A DNA stretch of 64,000 bases from Moorella glycerini (lineage in GTDB: Bacteria; Bacillota; DSM-521; Neomoorellales; Neomoorellaceae): the NCBI RefSeq assembly GCF_009735625.1, contig NZ_CP046244.1, positions 3,174,909-3,238,908 on the forward strand. The letters run 5' to 3'. The notes beneath the pieces were generated by a model. That model searched no databases, had not been told where the DNA came from, and worked only from the letters and a program-made list of their open reading frames with translations. The stretch's first letter is position 1; each line of letters begins with the position of its first letter. This document shows, in pieces, positions 7,114-16,903 of this stretch. The translations under genes were made by a program, and so were the position numbers.

Positions 7114-9906
7114 TCACCTAAAGAGATTTAACTGCTCCGCGGGTGACGCGGCGAATTCAGCGACTTTATTCTGGATGTCCGGCCAGGAAACAACCAGGGT
7201 ATTATAGGCCAGAGCCTCTTCAGTCCAGCCATTCCGTTCAGAAATAGTATACAGGCGGTAAGCCAGGGATTTGGCAGCCTCGCTGCGTTCGCTTCCCATC
7301 TGGTGGGCTAATCTGGCTGCTGCTATTTCTCCGGCGGTATTCAGCAGCCTTACTAGGTACTGGGCACAGAGCCAGACGCACTCTCCCTTTTCCGAACTCC
7401 ACTCAGGGGCAATCTCTTCCCGCTTTAGCAAGCGTACTTTTCCTTTCACGGCCTCCAGCATCCCTTTTTCCTGAAGCCTTTCCACTACCGTATTTTTAGC
7501 GCGGGCCAGGATGTCGGCGGTGCCATAGTCGGCCTCCTTCAGGCCAAACTGTTCAAACCAAGCAATGCAGAAACGGGTATCCGGGTCAAGCTCGCCTTCC
7601 TGGGCGGCAAAATAGGCGTCCAGCTCCTGGTTGATAATCTGCAGGGCCGTCCGTACGGGCATCGGTTCGCCGTTGGCCTCCAGCACTTTTTCATAGCGGG
7701 AAAAGATGGCCATTCCCGGGCCAATGGCGGCCTGGGCCAGGTCAACCGGCGCTATGTTACCCTGCTGGAGTTTTTTCAGGGCCGCCGGCAACTCATTACG
7801 AAGCAACCTGGTAAATTCTCTCCGGGTAATAATCCCGGCCTCTGGGGAACGGGGGCGGCAGACGAGGACGATAGATGAAGCCAGGGCATTGGTACCGTTA
7901 GCCACAGGCCGGTTACTCATTTCGCTCCGCATGGGCCAGGTACCGAAGATGGTAAAACCAGCCCCAATTAGACCATTGAGCATCGTTTCCCAGCCGGTAG
8001 AAGCAACCACTTCATCATCATTTTCATCTTCTTCCCCTTCGCTCTGTTTAAAGGCGTAGTAGACGGTAAGGGGATAGTCGGGATTAGCTTTCTCCCGGAT
8101 GCGGTTAAAGGCTTTTCCCAAACCTGCTTCAAAGAATTCTTTAGCTTTTTCTCTGTTACCGTCAAAACGGTATGGGGTGGCTACCAGCTCCTGGGCTTTA
8201 GGAACCATTAAGGTGCTAAATATTTCCGGATAGATACTTCCAATAGACCTTCTCAACCATATATAGAAAAAATCCGAGAGGTCAGCATAGCTGATATTGT
8301 TATAGTAGGGTGGGTCAGTAGAAATAAGGGCTTGCGCAACACCGTTTACGCAGGAAGTGGCGTCGCGTTGGATGGCTTTACCTATATTATAAGTTGGAGC
8401 ACGCTCTACTACTTTAGTAATCCATTCTGAGGCACCCAAGAAGTTTCCTGTTGAGTTGCTGAAGGGATTGGCTTCCGCGAAATCCCAGGTCATAGGTATA
8501 GCCTGGCGGGCAAATGTGTTCCTTATGGTTTCCCTGCCAGAATGCCAACTGCAAATAGATGACCAATAGTCAGCAGACCTATCTACAGTTAACGCAAGAT
8601 ATGTAGCTACCGCTTCAGTATATGCCCTGGCGCCGGTGCCTCCTTCATCCAGGGTTTTGTTGTCAGCAGCATAACCTGCCGCTATGGCATGTTGATAAAC
8701 AAGCTCTTTTACTTCATCTAACAAATCGCTAAAGGTAATGAGGGCGGTAAGTTGGCGGGGTGTAAAAAGGTCAGAAAAGGTTTTCATGCCATAGTTAGGT
8801 GTTTTAAAATCCCGGGGATTATTTGGTAAATCCGCCTCAGGATACCATGAAGGTCTTGCTTGTAGTGCAATAGCTATATGTTTTTCGCTGGCAGATAAAT
8901 ATATTCTGCCATGCTGCCCTTCCGCTACTATAGCCATCATCTGTTCTCCAATACGACCATTTTTACCTTCATCCCGGATGTACTCAAAAGGTACAGCCGT
9001 CCCACAGCAGATGCACTTCGCCCCCCGGCGGTTAACGGTACCTGCTGGGGGCTTACCTTTACCCAGATGTACTTTATAATTTAACTCTTTTTTTGCCGGG
9101 TCGACTATTGGCTCTATCCATGCCTCCTTACCTTTTTTGGTGGAAAGCCAGAATTTACTTGTGAGAGGCATTTGGCATCCACAAGCAGGATTGGGGCACT
9201 TTACGGTACGTGCCCATAACCAGGCGATTACTGTTGCCTCGCCCACACCATATTCGGCAGGTAAAGTAACTTTAGGATATAAATGGCCTATACGCCGTTC
9301 GGCTTCATCGCGCATCCACCTGCCGTAGTAATAGATATCTCTGGCCAGGCCGGTGGCGCCGGGCCATTCAGCCCCCACGTTTAGCCTGTTCGTTTCGGGG
9401 TTAACCGGAGGCCTGCCGGCAAATCTGGGTGGTATTTCAATTAAAGCCTTGCTAATCAAAACCGCAACAGGGTTGAGATCGCTGGCATGGGCTTCCAAGC
9501 CCAAGCGTTGGGCTTCCAGGGGAATAGACCCCCCACCGCAAAAGGGATCCAACACCGGCGGCGGGTTACCCCCGGTAGACTTTAAAATCTCCTGCCGCGC
9601 CGTATTAAGCACCTTTTCGTTGTTGGAGTTCTCCCATTTCACCAGGTCTTCGATAATGCGAAACAGGCGCCGGCGCTCTTTAGCTTGATCTTCCTCAGTA
9701 GGAAATTCCTCAGGACGGCTTGAGGGATCGTCCACCAGGGAAGCAAAAAGTACCGCCCGGCAGGTGGCTAAAGGTTTCCGCGACCGCCAAAAATGTAACG
9801 TCGAAGGGTGGCCGTGGCGAATAGACTTTTCCCTGGCGGACTCTTTATTAATGGCCTCCAGGGGCAGGGCTACTTCGATCAGCTTTTTCCGGTAAGCCAT
9901 CGGCAT
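7114..9906 (-). CDS. DUF1156 DNA methyltransferase
   Basis: A 930-residue protein. The N-terminal DUF1156 segment (about residues 1-75) contains KKLIEVALPLEAINKESARE and HPSTLHFWRSRKPL. The SAM-binding motif I is LDPFCGGGSIPLEA near 119-132 and motif IV is TDPPYYN near 530, typical of amino-methyltransferases making N6-methyladenine or N4-methylcytosine. Between them lie zinc-ribbon pairs CPNPACGC and CICCG. Size and order match DUF1156 proteins found with DUF499 ATPases and SNF2 helicases. GGAGG sits 6 bases before ATG 9906. The expected job is marking host DNA so that the helicase/nuclease spares it; target sequence unknown. Confidence 0.88.
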   Translation of the reverse strand: MPMAYRKKLIEVALPLEAINKESAREKSIRHGHPSTLHFWRSRKPLATCRAVLFASLVDDPSSRPEEFPTEEDQAKERRRLFRIIEDLVKWENSNNEKVLNTARQEILKSTGGNPPPVLDPFCGGGSIPLEAQRLGLEAHASDLNPVAVLISKALIEIPPRFAGRPPVNPETNRLNVGAEWPGATGLARDIYYYGRWMRDEAERRIGHLYPKVTLPAEYGVGEATVIAWLWARTVKCPNPACGCQMPLTSKFWLSTKKGKEAWIEPIVDPAKKELNYKVHLGKGKPPAGTVNRRGAKCICCGTAVPFEYIRDEGKNGRIGEQMMAIVAEGQHGRIYLSASEKHIAIALQARPSWYPEADLPNNPRDFKTPNYGMKTFSDLFTPRQLTALITFSDLLDEVKELVYQHAIAAGYAADNKTLDEGGTGARAYTEAVATYLALTVDRSADYWSSICSWHSGRETIRNTFARQAIPMTWDFAEANPFSNSTGNFLGASEWITKVVERAPTYNIGKAIQRDATSCVNGVAQALISTDPPYYNNISYADLSDFFYIWLRRSIGSIYPEIFSTLMVPKAQELVATPYRFDGNREKAKEFFEAGLGKAFNRIREKANPDYPLTVYYAFKQSEGEEDENDDEVVASTGWETMLNGLIGAGFTIFGTWPMRSEMSNRPVANGTNALASSIVLVCRPRSPEAGIITRREFTRLLRNELPAALKKLQQGNIAPVDLAQAAIGPGMAIFSRYEKVLEANGEPMPVRTALQIINQELDAYFAAQEGELDPDTRFCIAWFEQFGLKEADYGTADILARAKNTVVERLQEKGMLEAVKGKVRLLKREEIAPEWSSEKGECVWLCAQYLVRLLNTAGEIAAARLAHQMGSERSEAAKSLAYRLYTISERNGWTEEALAYNTLVVSWPDIQNKVAEFAASPAEQLNLFR

Positions 9907-9935
9907 AAAACCTCCTGCACGCTTTGGTTCCTATC

Positions 9936-12900
9936 TTAACCGGCATTTCTGTTGCCGTATAGTACTTCTCCTGCAGCCATCAAGTCAGTAATGTTATAGT
10001 TGATGCTAGTTACGGCAAACTCCGGTTCACGCCTGAATGGGCAGCGTATATACACAGGCCTGACATTGTCGCCCTCTACCTCCACGATGGCCAGGATGTA
10101 ATCTTCCGGCTTATTTAGGGCCGTGAGGATTTCGTTTTTCGTTACCGTGACCGTGGTAGCCCCTTTTAGCCGCCCTTTAACCTCTATAAACCGCAGCTTC
10201 CCGGTCCCGGGCACCCTTGATTCGATATCATAGCCGCATTTCTCAGCACTAACATCGCGGGGCTCAAAACCTAACTGCCGTTCCAGGGACATAACCGCCT
10301 GCATGGCCATATGTTCTATCCTTTTTGTCTCCCGGGCGAAAAGACTGCCTTCTCCGCTTGCTTCACCTTTAAGGCGGTTAATCAAACCCTGGGGAACCAC
10401 CAGGGCTCCGCCGATGACTACCGGCGGCAGGGGGGAGAGATGGCGTTCCTGCTCCAGCTCCTCCAGGCGTCTTTTCAGGCGGGCCGCCAGGTCGTCGGCC
10501 CTTTGCCTGGCCTTTTCCGAGTTAATCCGGGCGTTAATCTTACCAGCCTGTTCTTGGGCCTTTAACTCTTCCGCCCGATGGTCCCAATAGTTAATTTCTT
10601 TGGTAAGGCGGTCCTTAACGGCAGCCATAGTTTTCAGGACTATCTCTTCTTTACGGTTCTTTACCTCAGTAAAATGTTTGGGCACCAGTTTGGTAATGGC
10701 ATAAGACAGCGCCCGCGCCTCTATATCCCCCTGCAGCCAGCTTTCTGCCAACAAGGGGGTTACCAGTTCTGTTTCTGCCTCTGTAGCCGGGCGATAGTCC
10801 AGATAGGGAGCGTATCCGGCATTAAAGGCTCTTCCCTCTTTATCAATCTCAACAAATTGTAATTGCCTTGATACTATCCTGCGGTTACCAGTAGGGTCTG
10901 TCCTCGCGTCCTGGATGGCATGTTCAATATAGAATAAAGCGCGGATATCCTCACCGTTATCGTCAGGGTTGATTAAGACAGCCCCACGTTTAAGCAAATC
11001 CCGGTTGCGTTCCAGAATCAGGTCGATTGTGGCCTCCAGCAATGGATGGCCGGGGCAAAGGAAGGCGGCCACGGGCTTGCCCGGCAAGTTAATCAGATCC
11101 TTTTCAAAACATACCCTTTCATAACGGGGAAGAACAGGCTCACCGTTCCCTATCTGGCGGTCCCGGTTACGGATAACAGCAGGCACATGGGTGATTTCAT
11201 ATCTTTTGGGCTCCCGTTCGCGGAGGCTGCCGCCCAATAATTTAAAGGCCTCTATAAAGAAGGACGCAATGAAGTGCGGTTGCAGGCGCCTGGCCTCCGC
11301 CCGTTCCATTTCTTCTTTTATTTCTCTAACTTTGGTGACATCCATGGTATCCCTGGCTAGGGCTCGCTCTTCGAGAAGTTGTTGCAGGGCCTCATGGTTC
11401 AAGGCATTTTCAACGACCTGGTTTAGCCTGGCCCGCACTTCTGGTTGCTCCCCATAGCGGATAGCCTCGATTAGCAAATCTTTCAGTGACTTGTTGGCAA
11501 AGGTAACCTTACCCAGTACATCAAAAACCCGCCCGCCTAAAGCCTTGCGCTCTTCCTCAAGTTTCTGGAACATGCGATGGAAGACCTCGCCCTCCCGGGT
11601 CTCACCGGCCACCAGATTCCACAGGTGGCAGACCTCAGTTTGCCCGATACGATGAATGCGGCCGAACCGCTGTTCCACACGGTTGGGGTTCCAGGGGAGG
11701 TCGTAATTTACCATCAGGTGGGCACGTTGCAGGTTGATGCCTTCGCCGGCGGCATCGGTAGCTATCAGGATCAAGACATCTTTATCCTGGGTAAAGGCTT
11801 CCTGGACCTTTTTACGTTCTTCCCGACCCATACCGCCATGGATGGTTACCACTGCTTCCTGCTTTCCCAGCAGTGTTCTAATGCGTTCGGCAAGATAATT
11901 TAAGGTATCCCGGTGTTCGGTGAATATCACCAGTTTTAAACGATAACCCTGGGCGTCAAACATCCTGGCATTGTCCTGAAGCAGTTGGGATAATTCTTCC
12001 CACTTGCGGTCCGTGCCGCTAACCCTTACCTTGTAAGCTATCTTTTCCAGTCGCTTTAATTCCTCTATTTCTGACCGTAATTCCTGGATGGTACGGGCAG
12101 CAGTGGCCTGGTCGACGACCAGGTTTTCAGCCTCTGTTAATTCTGTTTCAGGGGCATCCTCCAGGTCGTTAATATCTTCTTCGGTAAGAACAGGCATATC
12201 TTTTTCTTTTAATGTGATGGTGGCGCCCCTTTTGAGCAACTCCTCTTCCTTCAGGCGTTTCTCTAAACGTTCACGCCGCCGCTTTAATGACTGGTAAATC
12301 GCTTCTGGCGACGAGGCCAGGCGCCGCTGCAGAATGGTCAGGGCAAAGCCGACGGTACCCTTGCGTCCTTCATTCTCCAGGGCATCGGCGCGGTTAAATT
12401 CTTCCCGGACGTAATCGGTAACTTCTTTATAGAGATAAGCCTCCATATCCGAAAGGGTATAATTTACTGTATAAGCTATCCGTTCCGGGAACAGGGGCCT
12501 GCCATCAAACTTAAGTAACTCTTCTTTAACCATACGACGCATAAGGTCGGATGTGTCCACCGCATGGACCCCATCCCGGAACCTGCCTTCAAACCGGTCC
12601 CCATCAAGGAGAGCCATAAATAGCTGGAAATCCTCTTCTTTACCATTATGGGGCGTAGCCGTAAGCAGGAGGAAGTGGCGTGTAATCCGCGATAATAACT
12701 GCCCTAACCGGTATCGTTTGGTATATTTAACTTCACCACCAAAAAAGCTGGCGGACATCTTATGGGCTTCATCAACAACTATCAGGTCCCAGTCGCTTTG
12801 CTGGAGTTTGAGCTGCAGGTATTCATCACGGGCCAGCTTATCCAATCGAGCGATGCAGAGGGGTAATTCCTTGAAAACATTCCCTGTCCGGGCAGCCTCA

Positions 12901-13460
12901 ATCCGGTCGTTGGTCAGGATCTCAAAGGGCAAAGAGAACTTGCGCTCAAGCTCGTCCTGCCACTGTTCTACCAGGTTGCCAGGGCAGACGATCAGACAGC
13001 GGCATAAGTCGCCGCGGATGAGAAGTTCCTTTATAAATAAGCCGGTCATAATGGTTTTACCGGCACCCGGGTCATCGGCCAGTAAAAACCTTAAAGGTTG
13101 ACGCTTCAGCATCTCCCCGTAAACTGCTGTAATCTGGTGGGGTAAAGGCTCAACAAGGGAAGTATGTACTGCCAGGTAAGGGTCAAATAGATAGGCCAGA
13201 CGGATCCGCTTTGCTTCGGAAACCAGCCGGAACAGCCTGCCTTCGGCATCAAAGCTCCAGGGTTGACCCCTGGTGACAATCTCTAAAACGGGTTCGTTGT
13301 AACGAAAGAGGAGTTGACTGCCTAAATGGCCGGAACTGTCTTTATAGGTAAGCTCAACAACCGTATTTCCGTGCCATTTAATATCGACTACTGTCACCAG
13401 GCAGTCCGGCAGTATCCCTTTAACACTTGCTCCGCGCGTAAGGTCTTCTAGGCGAGCCAT
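9936..13460 (-). CDS. SNF2-type helicase with C-terminal DUF3883 nuclease-like domain
   Basis: A 1174-residue superfamily 2 helicase: Walker A ADDPGAGKT at about 128-136, DEAH box at 230-233, LLTATPHNG near 262-270, and a C-terminal helicase domain with VTIHGGMGREE, TDAAGEGINLQ and the arginine finger segment WNPNRVEQRFGRIHRIGQ. Coiled-coil stretches lie near 360-470 and 960-1010. Near 1076-1095 the DUF3883 domain shows GYDIES followed by RFIEVKG, a D...ExK pattern like restriction-endonuclease folds. It is the first gene of the leftward defence operon, separated from the methyltransferase by 29 bases. Related DrmD-like helicases act in DISARM, but the partners here (DUF1156, DUF499) are different. 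The start has only a weak AAGAGG site. Confidence 0.87.
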   Translation of the reverse strand: MARLEDLTRGASVKGILPDCLVTVVDIKWHGNTVVELTYKDSSGHLGSQLLFRYNEPVLEIVTRGQPWSFDAEGRLFRLVSEAKRIRLAYLFDPYLAVHTSLVEPLPHQITAVYGEMLKRQPLRFLLADDPGAGKTIMTGLFIKELLIRGDLCRCLIVCPGNLVEQWQDELERKFSLPFEILTNDRIEAARTGNVFKELPLCIARLDKLARDEYLQLKLQQSDWDLIVVDEAHKMSASFFGGEVKYTKRYRLGQLLSRITRHFLLLTATPHNGKEEDFQLFMALLDGDRFEGRFRDGVHAVDTSDLMRRMVKEELLKFDGRPLFPERIAYTVNYTLSDMEAYLYKEVTDYVREEFNRADALENEGRKGTVGFALTILQRRLASSPEAIYQSLKRRRERLEKRLKEEELLKRGATITLKEKDMPVLTEEDINDLEDAPETELTEAENLVVDQATAARTIQELRSEIEELKRLEKIAYKVRVSGTDRKWEELSQLLQDNARMFDAQGYRLKLVIFTEHRDTLNYLAERIRTLLGKQEAVVTIHGGMGREERKKVQEAFTQDKDVLILIATDAAGEGINLQRAHLMVNYDLPWNPNRVEQRFGRIHRIGQTEVCHLWNLVAGETREGEVFHRMFQKLEEERKALGGRVFDVLGKVTFANKSLKDLLIEAIRYGEQPEVRARLNQVVENALNHEALQQLLEERALARDTMDVTKVREIKEEMERAEARRLQPHFIASFFIEAFKLLGGSLREREPKRYEITHVPAVIRNRDRQIGNGEPVLPRYERVCFEKDLINLPGKPVAAFLCPGHPLLEATIDLILERNRDLLKRGAVLINPDDNGEDIRALFYIEHAIQDARTDPTGNRRIVSRQLQFVEIDKEGRAFNAGYAPYLDYRPATEAETELVTPLLAESWLQGDIEARALSYAITKLVPKHFTEVKNRKEEIVLKTMAAVKDRLTKEINYWDHRAEELKAQEQAGKINARINSEKARQRADDLAARLKRRLEELEQERHLSPLPPVVIGGALVVPQGLINRLKGEASGEGSLFARETKRIEHMAMQAVMSLERQLGFEPRDVSAEKCGYDIESRVPGTGKLRFIEVKGRLKGATTVTVTKNEILTALNKPEDYILAIVEVEGDNVRPVYIRCPFRREPEFAVTSINYNITDLMAAGEVLYGNRNAG

Positions 13461-13843
13461 GTAATTGAACCTCTTTTCCCTGGCTTCTTTGTAAACGCGG
13501 GTATATTAAAATTTCCTCCTTTGAGGAAATAACTATATAAATAACCAATTCGTCATAATTTATCTGTATCCTGCATCTATCTCGGCAAATAAAAAAGCTC
13601 GCATTGCAAATGCGATCGACTGTTGCTTTCGGGATTGTCCAGCTACTTGTAGATTTCGGGGTAAGATCTAAAAAACTTATATTCCCTCACTAGCGTTGCA
13701 TAAAGAAAATATTAATTTATCAAGGGCAATAGCGCCCTAAAAACGGCCAAATTTCTAAAATAACCTGGCCTTGCAAGAAAAACCTCCTTATACTAGAGAT
13801 TAAGAGTAGTCCTTTCCCCAAACTTTAATAAAAGGAGGCCAAA
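13461..13843. other. Intergenic region upstream of the defence operon
   Basis: No gene is visible. It must contain the promoter of the helicase operon (leftward) and, on the right, the GGAGG site (AAAGGAGGCC) of the dead IS4 transposase. A short dyad GCATTGCAAATGC occurs near 13602-13614. The DNA is AT-rich near 13680-13730. I cannot assign a promoter with confidence. Confidence 0.4.
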
Positions 13844-14468
13844 ATGCAAGGCAAGGATACCACATTATCCACATTTCACCAATTGTTTTCTCCGGTTTCA
13901 AACCACTATTTCTGGGAAATAACCAAAGGCCTGGAGGTGGATAAATACGCTAAAAAGCCAATAAGCCTTCCAACTAGTTGAATTGATAGCCTTTGCCCAG
14001 CTGGAACAACTTGACGGCCTACGGGATATCAGCCATATCTTTCATGACCCGCAGTTTAGCCGGACCATCAACCTGGAGAGCATCAGTTTTTCCCAGATAT
14101 CCCGCCGTTTAAAGGATTTATCTCCGGAATTTAACCGGCTGTTATTCAATTATCTCACCACCCAGGTAGGCAAAGAAATCGGCTTTGTAAACTTAAGGAA
14201 CGCAATAGGCCGTATTTACCTCATTGAGTCCGCTACCATTAGCCTCTGCCTGACTCAGTATCGCTGGGCCGAGTTCCGCAAGACTAAAGGCGAGGTAAAA
14301 CTCAATCTGCGCTTAAGGTTCTATGAAGAAGAAGTTTTGCCCGATAAAGCAGTCATCACCCCGGCCCAGCCGGCAGATTTTCTCTGTGGTAAGTTTAACG
14401 CAGTTAAGCTGGACATTTTAAACAACAGCAAACTTTACGCCGGTCATCACGGTATTAATTTGCTGTGA
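13844..14468 (+). pseudogene. IS4-family (DUF4372-type) transposase remnant
   Basis: Starting at ATG 13844 the frame encodes a typical DUF4372 N-terminus (MQGKDTTLSTFHQLFSPVS), runs to AKK and then shifts frame near 13960, continuing as FQLVELIAFAQLEQLDGLRD from about 13970. Further on, SATISLCLTQYRWAEFRKTK is the region of the first catalytic aspartate, here replaced by glutamate (ESATIS). The protein ends near VKLDILNNSKLYAG and lacks the second aspartate and glutamate. Frameshift, missing catalytic residues and loss of the C-terminal half show a dead copy. No inverted repeats were identified. Confidence 0.85.
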
Positions 14469-14667
14469 CGTTATAGAAATTGATCCTGTGCTACTTCTGG
14501 TTTAGCTCGATCTTGTTCTGACGGGCAAACCTCCCATTTCTCTCCAAATATTGCGACGAAAGGCCTATCACCCGAAACTTTTAATCTTTTAATTTTGACT
14601 TAGATCGGAATACCTATCTTGCAATTTACCGTCGTTCACTGGGCGGACTATGCGTAAGCGTAAAATA

Positions 14668-14695
14668 GCCCCCACGTATCACCTGAGGTGGGGGC
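14668..14695 (-). terminator. Hairpin at the downstream end of the IS66 element
   Basis: GCCCCCAC and GTGGGGGC form an 8-bp stem around a 12-base loop. On the minus strand the stem is followed by TATTTTA, giving a plausible weak intrinsic terminator just after tnpC and inside the IS end. Confidence 0.5.
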
Positions 14696-14705
14696 AAAAA
14701 CAAGC

Positions 14706-16060
14706 TTAATTATTCGCTAGGCAAACAGGAGGCAAAGTTTCCGACCACGGCAGAAGCTGATCCAGGGCATCTTTGTCCTGGAGGTCCAGGTTGGGAAGTT
14801 TTTCAAAGAGGTGAATGAGATAGTGGAAGGGATTTAACCCGTTTTCTTTGGCTGTTTCTATGATGCTGTAGGTAATGGCGCTGGCTTTAGCACCCCGCGG
14901 GGTGTTGGCAAACAACCAGTTCTTACGGCCGATGACGAAGGGCTTGATGGAGCGCTCGCTGCGGTTGTTGTCGAGTTCCAAACGCCCGTCTTGCAAGAAG
15001 GCTACGAGTTTATCCCACTGGCCCAGGCAATAGTAAATCGCCTGGCCAAAGGAACTTTTGGGCAGTACCCGGGCTTTTTGGTTTTTGAGCCACGCCAAAA
15101 AGGCGTCCAGCACGGGCCGGCTGTGCACCTGGCGGATTTGATATCGTTCCTCTGGTGTTGCCTCTTTCAACTCGCGCTCTATGGCAAAGAGCCGGTTGCA
15201 GTACTCCAGCCCCTCCCGGGCGGCTACGGGTGCATTGCGTTTATCTTCCTTCCAGGTTCCTGAAGCACTTGTAAGGTGGTTTCGTCGGCATGGAGGATAT
15301 CTCTTGTAAGCAGGTATTCATGGAGGCGGTCGTAAATAAGGGCTAACCAGGTGTTGGCTCCATGGAGCACCCAGTTGGCCATTGTCTGCCGGGACAGTTC
15401 AATCCCCAAACCTTTAAACTGCTGCTCCTGGCGGTAGAGGGGTAACCCTGCCCCGTATTTCTGGGTCATTATGTAGGCCATGAGGGAGGGTGATACCGGG
15501 CTGCCGGGAAGTACGGGGGCCGGAATAGGTGCCGTGACAACGGGAGTGGTTATCTCTTCCCGCTCGCAGCGGCGGCAGGAATAGACGTAGCGCACATGTT
15601 TAACCACTTTCACCTGGGCCGGGATGACCTTAAGTTCCTGCCGCACCTCGGTGCTCATCTCATCCAAAGGGCCGCCGCAGCACGGGCAGACCCGTTCTTC
15701 TTCCGGCAGGCGGTGCTCTACTACTTCTACCGGCAGATCTTCCAGGTTCATCTCCCGGCGGCCGCGCCCTTTGCGGCGCTGGTAGGTGATGGTTTCCCAA
15801 TCCGGCTCAGGTGCCTCCGGCCGGGCTTCCGCTTCCGCTTCGTTAAAAAGTAAAAGCTGCTCTTTCAAAGGCTCAGTCCGTTCGCTGGAAAAGCCGAATT
15901 GCCGCCTTTTATTTAAACGGAACTGCTCCATAAACCAGTTTAGCTTGGCGGTCAGTTCGGCATTTTGTTGTTCCAGCTGCATACATTGCTCTTCCAGCTG
16001 CAGGCAGCGGCTTTGCAGCTCTTCTATGGTCATGGCGGCGATAGATTGCGAAGTGTTCAT
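14706..16060 (-). pseudogene. tnpC: IS66 transposase TnpC, internally deleted
   Basis: The N-terminal 278 codons (from ATG 16060) contain the leucine-zipper start, the zinc-finger region CPCCGG and CRRCE, and the first catalytic aspartate in [18 protein letters not shown], then end abruptly. A different frame resumes at about 15215 with REGLEYCNRLFAIERELK and carries the catalytic glutamate region LELDNNRSERSIKPF and the normal C-terminus. Roughly 80-100 residues, including the TDGY second aspartate, are missing at the junction near 15215-15245, and the frame is broken. Normal IS66 TnpC proteins have about 500-530 residues. Confidence 0.88.
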
Positions 16061-16140
16061 GCTTTAATAATTCGACGAATCGCGTCGAATTCCTCTAGAA
16101 TCAACCATAAACAGCAAATATTTCTTTCTGGTGCTTTAGA

Positions 16141-16497
16141 TTACAAGATGGTGCGCGCTTTTACCTCGGGATGGGCCTGGGGCTGTTTTAAGGGGAGGCC
16201 GTCAAGCAGCCAGCGCAGCTCCCGGCGGTTGATGGTGATGGTTGCAGAAGTGGTATCTTGAGGCCAGGGGAATTTGCCCTTCTCCAGCCGGCGGTAATAA
16301 AGCCAGAACCCATTGTGCTCCCAGTGGAGGATCTTTAGTTTATCCCGCTGGCGGTTACAGAAAACGAAAAGGCAGGAAGAGAAGGGGTCCAGCTCGAACC
16401 CTTCTTTGACCAGCACCGCCAGGCTGTCAATGGACTTGCGCAGATCGGTGGCGCCGCAGGCGAGATAAACCCGGTCGATGCCAGCTTCGTTTAGCAT
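16141..16497 (-). CDS. tnpB: IS66 accessory protein TnpB
   Basis: A 118-residue protein of the IS66 Orf2 family, with the family hallmarks VYLACGATDLRKSIDSLA, LFVFCNRQRDKLKILHWEHN and GFWLYYRRLEKGKF. In IS66 it is required for transposition together with TnpA, with an unresolved molecular role. It overlaps tnpA by 7 bases, indicating coupled translation. It appears intact although the element is defective. Confidence 0.93.
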   Translation of the reverse strand: MLNEAGIDRVYLACGATDLRKSIDSLAVLVKEGFELDPFSSCLFVFCNRQRDKLKILHWEHNGFWLYYRRLEKGKFPWPQDTTSATITINRRELRWLLDGLPLKQPQAHPEVKARTIL

Positions 16498-16817
16498 ATC
16501 GCTACCAGCACCCGGACTACCTGGGAGAGCAAGGCGGGATCAAAACCGGGTCTTACCTCGATGCTGGCCGGCCCTATTTTGACCAGTAAAGTATGGCCCT
16601 GATCTATAGATGCCTTTTCACTTATTTCTACCGGTAACCATCGGTTGGATTTCCCAGAGGAAACTACGTTTTGGTTTTTATACTTCCGCAGCCAGTACCA
16701 TAACTGCCTGGGGCTAACGCCCTCTTGGGAGGCGCACCACTCTCTGACGCTTTGCCCGCTGGCCTGGTATTCGGCTATCCGGGTTGCCCGTAGTGCTTGC
16801 AGTTCGGCTTTGGTCAT
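16491..16817 (-). CDS. tnpA: IS66 accessory protein TnpA
   Basis: A 108-residue protein with a helix-turn-helix N-terminal part (RIAEYQASGQSVREWCASQE followed by GVSPRQLWYWLRKYK), typical of IS66 OrfA. A Shine-Dalgarno-like GGGAGA precedes ATG 16817. It is the first gene of the element and overlaps tnpB. Confidence 0.92.
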   Translation of the reverse strand: MTKAELQALRATRIAEYQASGQSVREWCASQEGVSPRQLWYWLRKYKNQNVVSSGKSNRWLPVEISEKASIDQGHTLLVKIGPASIEVRPGFDPALLSQVVRVLVAIC

Positions 16818-16903
16818 AATAAATCTCCCTCCGTTGATGCTCTTGAGGGAGATTATCCTATAAATGTTGCTTTGGTGCTAGGTGGGTTGGGTTTGACGCT
16901 TAC

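Larger units (their letters stand above)
14654..16903 (-). mobile_element. IS66-family insertion sequence, internally deleted
   Basis: Three genes in IS66 order (tnpA, tnpB, tnpC) on the minus strand lie between terminal inverted repeats: GTAAGCGTAAAATAG at 14654 and, reading inward from 16903, GTAAGCGTCAAACCC, matching over GTAAGCGT-n-AAA. IS66 elements typically begin with GTAAGCG. The 8 bases outside each end (GACTATGC left, GGAAGCGC right) do not match, so no target duplication survives and one flank may have been rearranged. tnpC is interrupted by a deletion, so the copy cannot move on its own. Confidence 0.85.
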
